This document shows, one piece after another, positions 51,954-61,715 of a DNA stretch of 64,000 bases. Position numbers and translations under genes: made by a program. The notes under the pieces were generated by a model. It ran no database searches. It worked only from the letters and a program-made list of their open reading frames with translations, and was not told the origin of the DNA. The first letter of the stretch is position 1. Every line of letters starts with the position of its first letter. Location of the stretch: NCBI RefSeq assembly GCF_001570585.1, contig NZ_BBXF01000003.1, positions 159,353-223,352 on the forward strand, given 5' to 3'. Origin of the DNA: Herbidospora daliensis (GTDB lineage: Bacteria; Actinomycetota; Actinomycetes; Streptosporangiales; Streptosporangiaceae).

Positions 51954-52940
51954 GTGACGGTGACGATCAAGGACGTGGCCCGGCTGGCGGGCGTGTCCCC
52001 GTCCTCTGTCTGCCGCGCGCTGGCCGATCCCGGCCAGGTGCGGCCGGGCACTCGTGAGCGGGTGCTGGCCGCCGCGCGGGAGCTGGCGTACTCCCCGAAC
52101 CGCGCCGCCCGCAGCCTGAGCACGGGCCGCACCGGCAACATCGGCGTCGTCCTGCCCGACATGGCCAACCCCGTCTTCCCGGGCATCGTCAAGGCGGTCC
52201 AGACCCAGGCCCGCAAGGCCGACCACGCCGTGTTCCTCAGCGACGTCGAGGAGGACCCGGCGCTGGAGGTGCACATGATCCGGACGCTGGCCAAGCAGGT
52301 CGACGGTTTCCTGCTCTGCTCGCCCCGGTCATCCGACGGGCATCTGCGGTCGTTCGCCGATCAGACCCCCATCGTCGTGCTCAACCGCCGCGTCGGCCGG
52401 GTCCCCTCGGTCACGGCCGACAACGCCGACGGGATGCTCCAGGCGGTGACGCACCTGCACGCGCTCGGGCACCGCCGGCTGGCCTACGTGGCCGGGCCGC
52501 GCACCTCGTGGTCCAACCGCGAGAGGACCCGGAGCCTGCGCCAGGCGGCCGCCTCCTTCGGCATCGAACTGGTCGAAACGGGCCACGTGCCGCCCGAGCT
52601 GGAAGGAGGCGTCGCGATCGCCGACGTCGTGGTGGCGTCGGGGGCCACCGCGGCGGTCACGTACAACGACCTGATCGCGCTCGGCATGCTGAACCGGCTC
52701 CACGCGCGCGGGATCGGCGTGCCCGGTGAGATGAGCGTGGTCGGCTTCGACGGCATCCTCATGTCCGGGCTGGTGAGTCCCGCCCTGACCACCGTCGCCG
52801 TGCCCATGGAGCAGCTCGGGCGGGTCGGCGTCGACCTGCTGCTGGAACTCCTGGCCGGCCGGCGCACCGGCTCCATCCGCCGGGTTCTCCCCACCCGGTT
52901 GCTGGTCCGGGCCTCCACCGGGCCCGCACCGCACCGCTGA
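51954..52940 (+). CDS. LacI-family regulator, copy 2
   Basis: 328 residues, HTH TIKDVARLAGVSPSSVCRAL, hinge NRAARSL, same effector fold and length as copy 1. GTG at 51954 has GGGAGGG upstream. Leads into the ABC importer and manD genes 31 nt downstream, so it may be the local repressor of the hexuronate regulon. Confidence 0.92.
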   Translation: MTVTIKDVARLAGVSPSSVCRALADPGQVRPGTRERVLAAARELAYSPNRAARSLSTGRTGNIGVVLPDMANPVFPGIVKAVQTQARKADHAVFLSDVEEDPALEVHMIRTLAKQVDGFLLCSPRSSDGHLRSFADQTPIVVLNRRVGRVPSVTADNADGMLQAVTHLHALGHRRLAYVAGPRTSWSNRERTRSLRQAAASFGIELVETGHVPPELEGGVAIADVVVASGATAAVTYNDLIALGMLNRLHARGIGVPGEMSVVGFDGILMSGLVSPALTTVAVPMEQLGRVGVDLLLELLAGRRTGSIRRVLPTRLLVRASTGPAPHR

Positions 52941-52971
52941 ACCCACGCACCCCCCCATGGAGAGCAGAGTC

Positions 52972-54183
52972 ATGCGTACGTACAGACACCCGTTACTCGC
53001 GGTGGCAGCCGCCGCGGCCCTGCTGACCGCCGCGTGCGGAGCGCCCGGCCGCGGCGCCGGACCGGCCCCGACCGGCGGTCCCGTACCGGAGAAGCCGTCC
53101 TCACCGGTGACCCTCAACATCCTCGACGTCGCCGGCAACCTCCAGCTCACCCAGGGGATGATCGAGGAGTTCGCGGCGAAGAACACCGACGTCGTCTCCC
53201 GGGTGACCTTCACCAAGGCCACCTCTCCCGAGCTGGTCGGCAAGATCAAGGCGCAGCAGGCCGCCGATCGCGTCGACATCGACCTGGTCCTGACCGGCGT
53301 CGACGGCCTGGCCGCCGGCATCGAGCAGGGGTTGTGGACGCCGCTGCTGCCGGCCCACGCCGACCGGCTGAGCGGCATGGGCGGCTACCTGCCCGGCGCG
53401 GCGGCGATGCAGAACCTCGCCGGCGACCACGGCGTGACCGTCACCTACTACCCGTCGGGACCGCTGATCGAATACCTGCCGGCGAACGTGCCCAACCCGC
53501 CGACCGACGCCCAGGAACTGCTCGACTACGCCAAGGCCAACCCCGGCGCCGTCCAGTACGCCCGCCCGTCGAACTCCGGGCCCGGCCGCACGTTCCTGAT
53601 GGGCCTGCCCTACCTGCTCGGCGACGAGGATCCGAAGGACCCGGTCGACGGGTGGGACAAGACCTGGGCCTACCTGAAGGAACTGAACAAGCACATCACC
53701 CTCTACCCGTCGACCACCAGCGAGACGATGAAGAACCTGGCCAACGGCTCGGCCAAGATCATCATTTCGACCACCGGCTGGGACATCAACCCGCGGGTGC
53801 TCGGCACGGTGCCCAAGGAAGCGAAGATCGGCACCCTCGACGGCTTCCACTGGGTCACCGACGCCCACTACGCCGTGGTGCCCAAGGGCGTGCCGGCCGA
53901 CCGGCAGGCCGCCGTGCTCGCCCTGGTGAAGTGGATGCTCACCCCAGAACAGCAGGCCAAGGCCTACGACAAGGGCTACTTCTACCCCGGGCCCGCGATC
54001 AAGGACGTACCGCTGTCGATGGCGCCGGCCGAGAGCCGCCAGGCGATCGAGGAGTTCGGGCGGCCGGAGTACGACCAGCTGATCGCCGGCAACCCCCTGG
54101 AGGTGCCGCTGGGATCCAAGGAGCTCGTCGCCGCGTTCGACCGCTGGGACCGCGAGGTCGGTGGGGCCAAGGTGAGGAGATGA
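52972..54183 (+). CDS. ABC-importer solute-binding lipoprotein
   Basis: 403 residues with lipobox LLTAAC (Cys21) and a Pro/Gly-rich linker to about residue 42. The rest is a family-1-type (iron/polyamine/sugar-like) binding protein, with VTLNILDVAGNLQLTQG at the mature start. ATG at 52972 with GGAGA upstream. Presumably binds a hexuronate or an oligouronide. Overlaps the ATPase gene by ATGA. Confidence 0.85.
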   Translation: MRTYRHPLLAVAAAAALLTAACGAPGRGAGPAPTGGPVPEKPSSPVTLNILDVAGNLQLTQGMIEEFAAKNTDVVSRVTFTKATSPELVGKIKAQQAADRVDIDLVLTGVDGLAAGIEQGLWTPLLPAHADRLSGMGGYLPGAAAMQNLAGDHGVTVTYYPSGPLIEYLPANVPNPPTDAQELLDYAKANPGAVQYARPSNSGPGRTFLMGLPYLLGDEDPKDPVDGWDKTWAYLKELNKHITLYPSTTSETMKNLANGSAKIIISTTGWDINPRVLGTVPKEAKIGTLDGFHWVTDAHYAVVPKGVPADRQAAVLALVKWMLTPEQQAKAYDKGYFYPGPAIKDVPLSMAPAESRQAIEEFGRPEYDQLIAGNPLEVPLGSKELVAAFDRWDREVGGAKVRR

Positions 54184-55271
54184 CGACGGGCAGCCGGTTC
54201 GACCGGCTGCGCCTCGACGGGGTGTCGCGCCGCTTCGGCGGCGCCGACGCCCTGGCCGGCCTCGACCTCACGATCGAGCGGGGCGAGTTCATCACCCTGC
54301 TCGGCCCCTCCGGCTGCGGCAAGTCGACCGCCCTGAACTGCCTGGCCGGGCTGCTGCCGCTGACCCGGGGCAGCATCTGGCGCGACGAGACCCGCCTCGA
54401 CACCCTGCCGCCCGAACAGCGCGGCTTCGGCATGGTGTTCCAGAACTACGCGCTGTTCCCGCACATGTCCGTACGGAAGAACATCGCGTTCGGGCTCCAG
54501 ATGCGCAAGGTCGCGCGGGCCGAGGTACGCCGCCGCACCGACGAGGCGATCCGGCTGGTACACCTGGAGTCCCACGCCGACAAGCTCCCCGGTCAGCTCT
54601 CCGGCGGACAGCAGCAGCGGGTGGCGATCGCCCGCGCGGTGGTCGTCGAGCCGTCGCTGGTGCTCATGGACGAGCCGCTGTCCAACCTCGACGCCAAACT
54701 GCGGCTGGAGATGCGTACCGAGATCCGCCGGCTGCACCAGTCGCTCGGCCTCACCACCGTGTACGTCACGCACGACCAGGAAGAGGCGCTGTCCATGTCC
54801 GACCGCCTGGTCGTGCTGCGCGCGGGGCGGGTCCAGCAGATCGGCACCCCCGAACAGGTGCACACCCGGCCGGCGAACCGGCACATCGCCGACTTCATGG
54901 GCTTCCGCAACCTGCTGCCGGTCCGGGTGGGCGAAATGGCGGGCGCGGGCGTCATCGTCGACGGGGGAGGGCTCCACCTCACCGGCAGCCCGGTCGGCGA
55001 GCCGCGTCCGGGCGAACCGGCGGTCGCCGCCATCAGGCCCGAGGACATCCGGATCGCCGCTCACCCCGGTGAGGGCGTCGAGGTGACCGTGGAGGTCGTG
55101 GAGTATCAGGGACGGGAGGTGAGCGCGGAGGTCCGGACCGGCGACGGGACCCTGCTGCACCTGCGCACCGCCCGGCGGCTGGCGCCCAAGGACCGGATCG
55201 AGGTCGTGCTCGATCCCGGCCGCCTGCTCGTCTTCCCGGCCGGCCCCGACGAGCAGGGGAGCGAACCGTGA
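54180..55271 (+). CDS. ABC-importer ATP-binding protein
   Basis: 363 residues. Walker A GPSGCGKSTALN, signature LSGGQQQRVAIARAV, Walker B LVLMDEPLSNLD, switch His in YVTHDQEEAL; the C-terminal ~120 residues form a TOBE/OB regulatory domain. PotA/UgpC-like. ATGA and GTGA overlaps at its ends show tight coupling. Confidence 0.92.
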   Translation: MTTGSRFDRLRLDGVSRRFGGADALAGLDLTIERGEFITLLGPSGCGKSTALNCLAGLLPLTRGSIWRDETRLDTLPPEQRGFGMVFQNYALFPHMSVRKNIAFGLQMRKVARAEVRRRTDEAIRLVHLESHADKLPGQLSGGQQQRVAIARAVVVEPSLVLMDEPLSNLDAKLRLEMRTEIRRLHQSLGLTTVYVTHDQEEALSMSDRLVVLRAGRVQQIGTPEQVHTRPANRHIADFMGFRNLLPVRVGEMAGAGVIVDGGGLHLTGSPVGEPRPGEPAVAAIRPEDIRIAAHPGEGVEVTVEVVEYQGREVSAEVRTGDGTLLHLRTARRLAPKDRIEVVLDPGRLLVFPAGPDEQGSEP

Positions 55272-56149
55272 CCCCCGTCGCGCTCCGGCACCGGCTGGCC
55301 GAACGGGGGATCGACGCGCGGCTCCTGCTGCTCGGCCCGGCGGCCCTGTTCGTCGCCGCCCTGTTCATCTACCCCTTCTGCTATGGCATCGCGGTGTCGT
55401 TGCAGCCCGCCGAGGGCGGTCCGTTCGCCGCCTACCAGTCGTTCTTCGCCGACGCCTACCAGCGCGACACCATCGCCACCACCCTGTGGATCGCCCTGCC
55501 GGCCGCGCTGCTCAACGTGCTGGCCTCGGTCCCGATCGCCTACCGGATGCGCGGCCGGTTCCGCGGGAAACGGGTCCTGACCACCGTCCTGGTCGTCCCG
55601 ATCACCTTGGGCACGGTGCTGACCGCCGAGGGGCTGCTGAACTTCCTCGGCCCGACCGGCTGGTTCAACCGCGTCCTGCTCGGCCTGGGCCTGGTCGACG
55701 CTCCGGTGAGCCTGACCCACAACTACTGGGGCGTGTTCCTCTCCCTGGTCATCACCGGGTTCCCGTTCGCGTTCCTGCTCGTGCTGTCCTACCTGTCCGG
55801 CATCGACCCCAGCCTGGAGAAGGCCGGCGCGGTGCTGGGCGCGGGCTGGGCGCAGCGCTTCTTCCGGATCACGCTGCCGCTGCTCGCGCCGGGGCTGGCC
55901 ACCACGTTCTGCCTGACGTTCGTGCTGGCCTTCAGCGTGTTCCCGTCGGCGATCCTCGTCGGCGACCCGTCGGGAACCACCCGGGTGATCTCCATCGCCG
56001 CGTACGAGGCGGCCTACGTGCGCTACGACTACGCCGGCGGGGCCGCCGCGGCGATCGTCATGGGCCTGGTCGAACTCGTCGTCATCGGCCTGGTGCTCGG
56101 GCTGCGCGGCCTCCTCTACACCGGCTCGACCTCGGGAGGAAAAGGGTGA
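55268..56149 (+). CDS. ABC-importer permease 1
   Basis: 293 residues, six membrane helices, with EAA-loop EKAGAVLGAGWAQRFFRITL (about 180-199). GTG overlaps the ATPase stop. Pairs with the next permease. Confidence 0.88.
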   Translation: MTPVALRHRLAERGIDARLLLLGPAALFVAALFIYPFCYGIAVSLQPAEGGPFAAYQSFFADAYQRDTIATTLWIALPAALLNVLASVPIAYRMRGRFRGKRVLTTVLVVPITLGTVLTAEGLLNFLGPTGWFNRVLLGLGLVDAPVSLTHNYWGVFLSLVITGFPFAFLLVLSYLSGIDPSLEKAGAVLGAGWAQRFFRITLPLLAPGLATTFCLTFVLAFSVFPSAILVGDPSGTTRVISIAAYEAAYVRYDYAGGAAAAIVMGLVELVVIGLVLGLRGLLYTGSTSGGKG

Positions 56150-56988
56150 CGCGCCCGCCGCGACGGATCGTCGCCACCCCCGCCGCCTGGGCGGTGTGGG
56201 GCGCCGTGACCCTGTTCTTCGTCGGCGTCGCCGGCGTCATCGGCTCGGTCCTGGTCAACTCCTTCGGCACCCGCTGGTTCGACACCTGGTTGCCGGAGGG
56301 CTACACCACCGACTGGTACGGGCAGGCGTGGGAGGAGTTCACCCTTCTCCCGGTCCTCGGCGTCACACTCATGGTGTGTCTCCTCGTCACCGGGATCTCC
56401 GTGCTGGTCGGCGTGCCCGCCTCGTACGTGCTGGCCCGCCGGTCCTTCTACGGCCGCCGCGCCGTCTACCTGATGTTCCTGCTGCCGATCCTGATGCCGC
56501 CGATCACCTACGGCATCCCGCTGGCCACCGTCCTGTACGAGTACGGCTTCGCCGGCCACCTGTCGGGCGTCGTGCTGGCCAACCTGGTGCCGTCGATCCC
56601 GTTCGTCATCCTCACCATGACCCCGTTCATCGAGCAGATCGATCCGGCGGTCGAACGCGCCGCCCGCGTGTGCGGCGCCCGCACCCGCCAGGTGTTCCTC
56701 CGGATCCTGGCGCCGCTGCTCATCCCCGGGATCCTCGCCTCGTCGATCCTGGTGGTCGTGCGCACCGTCGGCATGTTCGAACTGACCTTCCTCACCGCGG
56801 GGCCCGACTCGCAGACGCTCGTCGTGGCGCTGTTCTACTCCATGTCCGCCTCGGGCATCCGCGCCCAGCAGTCGGTTGACGCGATGGCCGTCATCTACAC
56901 CGCGATGATGCTGGTCCTGCTGGTCGTCGCGCTCCGCTTCGTCAACCCCACCCAGCTCGTCGCCCGCGTCAAGGAGGATCCCGAGTGA
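56146..56988 (+). CDS. ABC-importer permease 2
   Basis: 280 residues with six membrane helices and EAA loop [20 protein letters not shown] (about 172-191). GTG overlaps the previous stop by 4 nt; its own stop overlaps manD. Completes the importer. Confidence 0.88.
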   Translation: MTRPPRRIVATPAAWAVWGAVTLFFVGVAGVIGSVLVNSFGTRWFDTWLPEGYTTDWYGQAWEEFTLLPVLGVTLMVCLLVTGISVLVGVPASYVLARRSFYGRRAVYLMFLLPILMPPITYGIPLATVLYEYGFAGHLSGVVLANLVPSIPFVILTMTPFIEQIDPAVERAARVCGARTRQVFLRILAPLLIPGILASSILVVVRTVGMFELTFLTAGPDSQTLVVALFYSMSASGIRAQQSVDAMAVIYTAMMLVLLVVALRFVNPTQLVARVKEDPE

Positions 56989-58193
56989 AGATCGAGGACG
57001 CTCGTGTGATCGTCACCAGCCCCGGCCGCAACTTCGTCACCCTCAAGATCGTCACCGACGAGGGGGTGACCGGCGTCGGCGACGCCACCCTCAACGGCCG
57101 CGAACTCGCCGTCGCGAGCTACCTGACCGACCACGTCGTCCCCGCCCTCCTCGGACGCGACCCCAGCCGCATCGAGGACACCTGGCAGTACCTGTACAAA
57201 GGGGCGTACTGGCGGCGCGGCCCGGTCACCATGACCGCCATCGCCGCCGTCGACACCGCCCTGTGGGACATCAAGGGCAAGGTGGCCGGCCTGCCGGTCT
57301 ACCAGCTGCTCGGCGGCCGGTCGCGCGAGGGCGTCACCGTCTACGGCCACGCCAGCGCCCCCGACACCGAATCGGTCCTCGCCGAGGTCGCCCGGTACGT
57401 CGACCTCGGCTACAAGGCCGTCAGGGTGCAGACCGGCGTACCGGGACTCCAGACCACCTACGGCGTCGGCCGAGGCCGGATGTTCTACGAACCGGCCGAC
57501 GCGGCGGTCCCCAGCGAGGCGACCTGGTCGACCGAGCGCTACCTCGCCCACACCCCGCAGGTGTTCGCCCGGGTCAGAGACGAGTTCGGGCCCGACCTGC
57601 GGCTGCTGCACGACGTCCACCACCGGCTGACCCCCATCGAGGCCGCCCGGCTCGGCCGCGACCTCGAACCCTGCCGTCTGACCTGGATGGAGGACCCCGT
57701 CCCGGCCGAGCTGCAGGAGGGCTTCCGGCTCATCCGGAAGCACACCACCACCCCCATCGCGGTGGGGGAGGTGTTCAACACCATCTGGGACTGCCGGCAG
57801 CTGATCACCGAACAGCTCATCGACTACATCCGCACCACCGTCGTGCACGCGGGCGGCATCACCCATCTCCGCCGCATCTTCGACCTGGCGGCGCTCCACC
57901 ACGTGCGCAGCGGCTCCCACGGCGCCACCGACCTGTCACCCGTGTGCATGGCCGCCGCCCTCCACCTGGACGTCAGCATCCCCAACTTCGGCCTGCAGGA
58001 GTACATGCGCCACACCGAGGAGACCGACCAGGTGTTCCCGCACTCCTACCGCTTCGAGGACGGGTACCTGCTCCCTTCGGAGAGCCCCGGTCTCGGGGTC
58101 GACGTCGACGAGACGCTGGCGGCGCGATATCCGTACAAGCCCGCCTCGCTGCCCGTCAACCGGCTGGAGGACGGCACCATGCACAGCTGGTGA
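56985..58193 (+). CDS. manD: Mannonate dehydratase (enolase superfamily)
   Basis: 402 residues of ManD type. Metal ligands in LLHDVHH, WMEDPVP and VGEVFN; ManD-specific loop [12 protein letters not shown] and C-terminal [12 protein letters not shown]. It dehydrates D-mannonate to 2-keto-3-deoxygluconate, completing glucuronate catabolism with UxaC and UxuB. GTG overlaps the permease stop by 4 nt. A low-activity gluconate-type homologue is possible but context favours mannonate. Confidence 0.88.
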   Translation: MKIEDARVIVTSPGRNFVTLKIVTDEGVTGVGDATLNGRELAVASYLTDHVVPALLGRDPSRIEDTWQYLYKGAYWRRGPVTMTAIAAVDTALWDIKGKVAGLPVYQLLGGRSREGVTVYGHASAPDTESVLAEVARYVDLGYKAVRVQTGVPGLQTTYGVGRGRMFYEPADAAVPSEATWSTERYLAHTPQVFARVRDEFGPDLRLLHDVHHRLTPIEAARLGRDLEPCRLTWMEDPVPAELQEGFRLIRKHTTTPIAVGEVFNTIWDCRQLITEQLIDYIRTTVVHAGGITHLRRIFDLAALHHVRSGSHGATDLSPVCMAAALHLDVSIPNFGLQEYMRHTEETDQVFPHSYRFEDGYLLPSESPGLGVDVDETLAARYPYKPASLPVNRLEDGTMHSW

Positions 58194-58194
58194 A

Positions 58195-58292
58195 CCGGTC
58201 ACGACGCAGTCGACCGGCATCGGCCTGCCGTTCGGGAACGAGCCGCCGACGGCGACGCCGAGCAGCAGGAAGTAGCCGTGGTGCGCGGTCAC
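58195..58292 (-). pseudogene. Possible fragment of a GH16-like glycoside hydrolase
   Basis: The minus-strand frame reads TAHHGYFLLLGVAVGGSFPN near 58290-58230, like the C-terminal FYLLLNLAVGG.WP block of family-16 hydrolases, then continues into antisense of manD. No catalytic region is present. Most likely a decayed end of a gene, or coincidence. Confidence 0.35.
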
Positions 58293-58469
58293 GTGCGTAT
58301 TCCCTGGTGGGCGGGCGCCGCTTGTCTCGCGGCGGTCAACAGGTCCTGGACGAAACGCGAGAGCGCTCTTTTCGAGATGGATGCCATCGGCGGTGAGATG
58401 CGCCTCGGGCGGCGCTTCGAGGCTCCCCGGGGGGCAGGGATGCACAGCATTGGCTGAGGCGTGGATGCC

Positions 58470-58638
58470 GTGCCCCGACCCAGCTTCGCCGCGCAAGCCG
58501 CCCTATTGGGGGGCGGCCGTTCCATCCGTTGACGGCGTGGATGCCGGACGAGTCGGATCGCTTCCAGGACGCGGCCCTCGGCGCCGAGGTCGTGCCCCGA
58601 CCCGGGTCCACCGCGTAAGCCGGCCGTTCCATCCGTTG
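58470..58638. repeat. Imperfect direct repeat in a gene-free stretch
   Basis: 58470-58531 and 58592-58638 share GTGCCCCGACCC, CCGCG(C/T)AAGCCG and GGCCGTTCCATCCGTTG; the first copy has about 15 extra bases. GCGTGGATGCCG also occurs twice. The 58194-58702 gap holds these repeats and the GH16-like fragment, and no intact gene. Confidence 0.6.
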
Positions 58639-58702
58639 GGCGTGACCGCTGTGTCGACGGGATGTTCGTAGCGCGCTGCGATGCCGGGAACGGCGACGGC
58701 GG

Positions 58703-59083
58703 TCAGGCGCCCGGGGCGATCGCGCAGGCGGAGACGCAGAACCAGACGCCTTCACGCTTCTGGTACACGTCCGTGTACAGAGCTTCCTGATCCGCTCCAT
58801 CGGCGATCATGGTGTACGTCGCGGTGCCGTGGATCAACGCGACATCGCCGAGGATGCGGATCCTGGCTTCGCGCAGAGCCAGATCCCTGAAGGGCCGGGG
58901 CTTGGCGATGTATTCGAGGTACTCCTCGCGGTTGCGGGTGACACCCGGTGTCTGCACGATGAAATCCTCGGCGAGGAACTCATCGAAGCGCTTGGCGTCG
59001 CTGGCCTGGTCCGAATGGATGTAGTCGAGGTTGAGTTGCTCGAGGATCGCCAGGTCTTCGGCCGACTGCTTGGTCTCGTTCAT
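58703..59083 (-). CDS. NTF2/SnoaL-like protein
   Basis: 126 residues, one NTF2-like cone fold (LNLDYIHSDQASDAKRFDEF, then DVALIHGTATYTM and WFCVSACAI). Members bind or isomerise small molecules; here the role is unknown. ATG at 59083 with AAGGAG upstream. A TetR-type operator lies 217 nt upstream, so it may be in the TetR regulon. Confidence 0.82.
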   Translation of the reverse strand: MNETKQSAEDLAILEQLNLDYIHSDQASDAKRFDEFLAEDFIVQTPGVTRNREEYLEYIAKPRPFRDLALREARIRILGDVALIHGTATYTMIADGADQEALYTDVYQKREGVWFCVSACAIAPGA

Positions 59084-59299
59084 TTCTGGCTCCTTCTTCA
59101 CGCGGATGCACGCCCACCACCGCTGGGTTGTCGTTTCCGCGCGGTGTTGTGTGGCGTCGGCGTGAGTGATTGTTGAGCTGATCCGTCGCCCTGCCTTACT
59201 CCAGGATCGACGCAACCGATTCCACGGTTGGTGGCTCCTGCGTGCCCCGTTCGCGAGTTCCTGCAGGCGGACCGACATAGGTTCAACGCCTTGATGACG

Positions 59300-59313
59300 G
59301 GACTATTTAGTCC
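59300..59313. promoter_or_regulatory. TetR-type operator 1
   Basis: GGACTATTTAGTCC, a near-perfect palindrome matching GGACYATWTRGTCC. Upstream of the NTF2-like gene. Confidence 0.65.
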
Positions 59314-59484
59314 AGATTATGACATCGCGGCAGCGTTGCCAAGTGTGCGCTTGGACTCGGCCGCCCGGCCTGGGACCTGCCTCGACCAGGGCTGACCTGT
59401 GGCGATTCGGCAGTTCTAGATCACCGTTTTCCGTGGCCGCCAACCATCCTCTGGCAGCGTCTTGGACACTCGCACCCTGCCAAC

Positions 59485-59638
59485 GATGTCACTCGCACCT
59501 TGCTCGCAATCTCAGTGACACCTTGCTCATGATCTCAGTGACACCTCGCTCACAATGTCAGTGGCCCTCCGCTCGCGATGCCATTCGCAACCCTGCTCGC
59601 GGTGCCGCTCGCGCCCTGCTCGCGATGTGATGTGCGCC
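59485..59638. repeat. 23-nt tandem repeat array, six units plus a partial
   Basis: Units of 23 (one of 24) nt with a common pattern like GATGTCAGTG.CACC.TGCTCGC run from 59485 to 59623; a partial unit follows and a diverged one precedes. Units differ at several positions, which suggests age. Not CRISPR: there are no unique spacers. Confidence 0.7.
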
Positions 59639-59683
59639 GGCGGCCGCTCTCTCTGTGGGGCCGCCTCCTGGACCTGATAACGT

Positions 59684-59697
59684 GGACTATATGGTCC
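59684..59697. promoter_or_regulatory. TetR-type operator 2 (orphan)
   Basis: GGACTATATGGTCC; with flanks the dyad reads CGTGGAC...GTCCACG (59682-59699). No intact gene begins near it; the next start is at 60417. Confidence 0.65.
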
Positions 59698-59810
59698 ACG
59701 CGGCGGTGCTGGCGGCTTCTCGAAGCATCGTCCTGCTAGGTAGATAGACTGAGTGCTGAGTCGGAATACTGCATCGCAGGTCAGTCAATGCGATGAGAGA
59801 TCGCGGTCCT

Positions 59811-60014
59811 CTATTCGGTCGCCTCTTGAGCCCGAAGGGGTGTCGCGCTGCTGCTTGAACGATTCAACTTGTGCAAGGTCGCCGCAACCATGATCTTGTA
59901 CTGGCCGCAGGCCGCGTTCATCGCGAGAGACAGTCGATCCCCGTTCTTCCGCGGGAGGCCCAAGAATGCCATGTTCTTGTTGACCGCGATATCGCACTGG
60001 ACTGGTTGATTCAT
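59811..60014 (-). pseudogene. Possible transposase C-terminal fragment
   Basis: A 67-codon minus-strand frame with KNGDRLSLAMNAACGQYKIM and VAATLHKLNR reminds me of transposase C-termini, but no catalytic motif or terminal repeats are seen. Low confidence. Confidence 0.25.
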
Positions 60015-60167
60015 GGCGCAGGTCCCGCGAGAAAGTCATCCGCCGCGGCGCCGATGGCCTGTGGCGATTTCTGATCGAATGCTCTTGGGGCGGTAGCGCG
60101 ACAGGCCGCCTGACACGTGCCGCAGCAGCAATTCCCAGCGGTGACCCGCCCTTACGCGTGACGTCGA

Positions 60168-60210
60168 CGATCAAAACCCTCGCGGTCAACGATCAAACCC
60201 TCGCGGTCAA
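60168..60210. repeat. Tandem duplication of 21/22 bp
   Basis: CGATCAAAACCCTCGCGGTCAA minus or plus one A: the unit at 60168-60189 is followed directly by a one-base-shorter copy at 60190-60210. Found 207 nt upstream of the quinone-reductase gene. Confidence 0.75.
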
Positions 60211-60416
60211 ACTGTCGGCATCACGGAAGAAGCCTTGCATGACCGGTGCGGGTCACCGCGCAGGGCGGCGCCATCGATCGGGAGACCGTGCTTCTTCTGG
60301 CCGGCGCGTTCGTAAGGCCGGAGTGCGGTTCCAGGCCGGCGACGACCTTGCGATGGGGCCGGCCCCGAGACGATCTCGACACCGGCGGTCGCAGGATCGC
60401 CCGAAAGGAGTGGATC

Positions 60417-61352
60417 ATGCTTGCTCTACTGGTGGACCACGACGTCCCAGGCGGTTTGCGGCTCGGTGAGACCGCGGATCCCGTTCCCGCGGCCGACGAG
60501 GTGCTCGTCGAAGTGCGCGCCATCTCGCTCAATCACGGCGAGCTGCGTGGCGCGATCTTGAATCACGGTGAGTTGCTCGGCGTCGCCAAGCAGTCCGCCG
60601 GTTACGTTCCCGGGTGGGACGCCGCAGGCGTGGTGCGCAGCCCTGCGGCCAGCGGATGCGGACCGCCGGTGGGGAGCCGGGTCGTCACCTATGGACCGTC
60701 CGGTGCGTGGGCGCAGCTGCGGGCGGTCCCGGTCGGTGAGCTGGCGGTCGTGCCGGAAGAGGTGGACCTCGGCGCGGCCGCGACGCTCCCGGTGGCCGGG
60801 GTCACCGCGCTGCGCGCACTTCGCCGGCTCGGCTTCGTGCTGGGTCGGCGGGTTCTCGTCACCGGGGCGTCAGGGGGCGTCGGGCGGTTCGCGGTGCAGC
60901 TGGGAGCGGCGGCCGGGGCGCACGTGATCGCCTCGGTCGGCAGTGCGGAGCGCGGTGAGGGGCTCGCCGGGCTGGGAGCGGCCGAGGTCGTGGTCGGGCT
61001 CGACGGGGTCGAGTCGGGGCTGCACGGCGTGCTCGACAACGTCGGCGGCCCTCAGCTCGCCCAGGCGTTCGCCCTCCTCGCCGAGGGCGGGTCGGTGCAG
61101 TTGATCGGCGCCGCGTCCGGTGAGCCCACGGTGTTCGAGCCGTATGCGACGGTCGGGGAACTGCGCAGCCTCCAGTCGTTCCTCATGGGCGCGGAGCTGG
61201 CCGGGGACCTCGCCGTCCTCGTGGGGATGCTCGCCTCGGGCCGCCTCGACCCGCAGATCGGCCGGCGCCTGGACTGGACGGACGTCGCCCGCGCGGCGGA
61301 GTCGCTGTTCGCCCGCCGGATCGCGGGCAAGGCCGTGCTCGACGTGAGCTGA
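60417..61352 (+). CDS. Zinc-free MDR quinone oxidoreductase-like protein 1
   Basis: 311 residues. NADPH motif VLVTGASGGVGRFAVQLG (about 140-157); no catalytic zinc Cys set. It may reduce quinones or enones. ATG at 60417 with AGGAG; upstream codons in the same frame look non-coding. Convergent with the GNAT gene. Confidence 0.85.
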   Translation: MLALLVDHDVPGGLRLGETADPVPAADEVLVEVRAISLNHGELRGAILNHGELLGVAKQSAGYVPGWDAAGVVRSPAASGCGPPVGSRVVTYGPSGAWAQLRAVPVGELAVVPEEVDLGAAATLPVAGVTALRALRRLGFVLGRRVLVTGASGGVGRFAVQLGAAAGAHVIASVGSAERGEGLAGLGAAEVVVGLDGVESGLHGVLDNVGGPQLAQAFALLAEGGSVQLIGAASGEPTVFEPYATVGELRSLQSFLMGAELAGDLAVLVGMLASGRLDPQIGRRLDWTDVARAAESLFARRIAGKAVLDVS

Positions 61353-61356
61353 CCGG

Positions 61357-61704
61357 TCAGTCGGCGCGTTCGCGTGGTGCGCGGTCGGGTACGGTCGCGC
61401 GGCCCGGGTGGCGACCGTCGACGAGGTCCCGGTACTCGGGGTGGTCGGCGATGTAGTCGGCCACGAAGGTGCAGTAGTTGGTGAGTTTCAGGCCCTGCGC
61501 TCGCAGGTCGTCGAGGGCGTGCTTGACCAGCCGGGTCGCGATCCCCTGGCCTCGGTACTCCGGCTGGATGATCGTGTGGCTGAACGTCACCCGTCGATCG
61601 CCTCGCTGCGGATGGTAGACGATCATGCCGACGACCTGTCCGCCGACCACGGCGTCGTAGGACTCGCTGTCGCCGTTCTTCAGTACGTTCATCTCAGTGC
61701 TCAC
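61357..61704 (-). CDS. Short GNAT (YjdJ-type) acetyltransferase
   Basis: 115 residues. Core VTFSHTIIQPEYRGQGIATRL holds the acetyl-CoA site, then YCTFVADYIADHPEYRDLV, typical of the short YjdJ group. GTG at 61704 has GAGGAG upstream; ATG at 61719 overlaps the preceding stop. Cotranscribed with the MDR gene. Confidence 0.83.
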   Translation of the reverse strand: MSTEMNVLKNGDSESYDAVVGGQVVGMIVYHPQRGDRRVTFSHTIIQPEYRGQGIATRLVKHALDDLRAQGLKLTNYCTFVADYIADHPEYRDLVDGRHPGRATVPDRAPRERAD

Positions 61705-61715
61705 GTGGTCTCTCC

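Larger units (their letters stand above)
59084..60416. other. 1.3-kb region without an intact gene
   Basis: Base composition is less GC-rich than elsewhere. It holds two TetR-type operators (59300, 59684), a 23-nt tandem array (59485-59638), a possible transposase fragment (59811-60014) and a 21/22-bp tandem duplication (60168-60210). I see no complete coding region with normal codon bias. It looks like decayed or recombined sequence. Confidence 0.6.

Noticed and set aside
57936-58496. Long minus-strand ORF across the manD 3' end
   Set aside because: Most is antisense to manD; only the short GH16-like block is worth noting.
59485-59638. CRISPR array
   Set aside because: Units are contiguous without unique spacers and diverge from each other; no cas genes are present.
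60246-60416. Upstream extension of the quinone-reductase ORF
   Set aside because: Codon pattern looks non-coding and a good AGGAG precedes the ATG at 60417.
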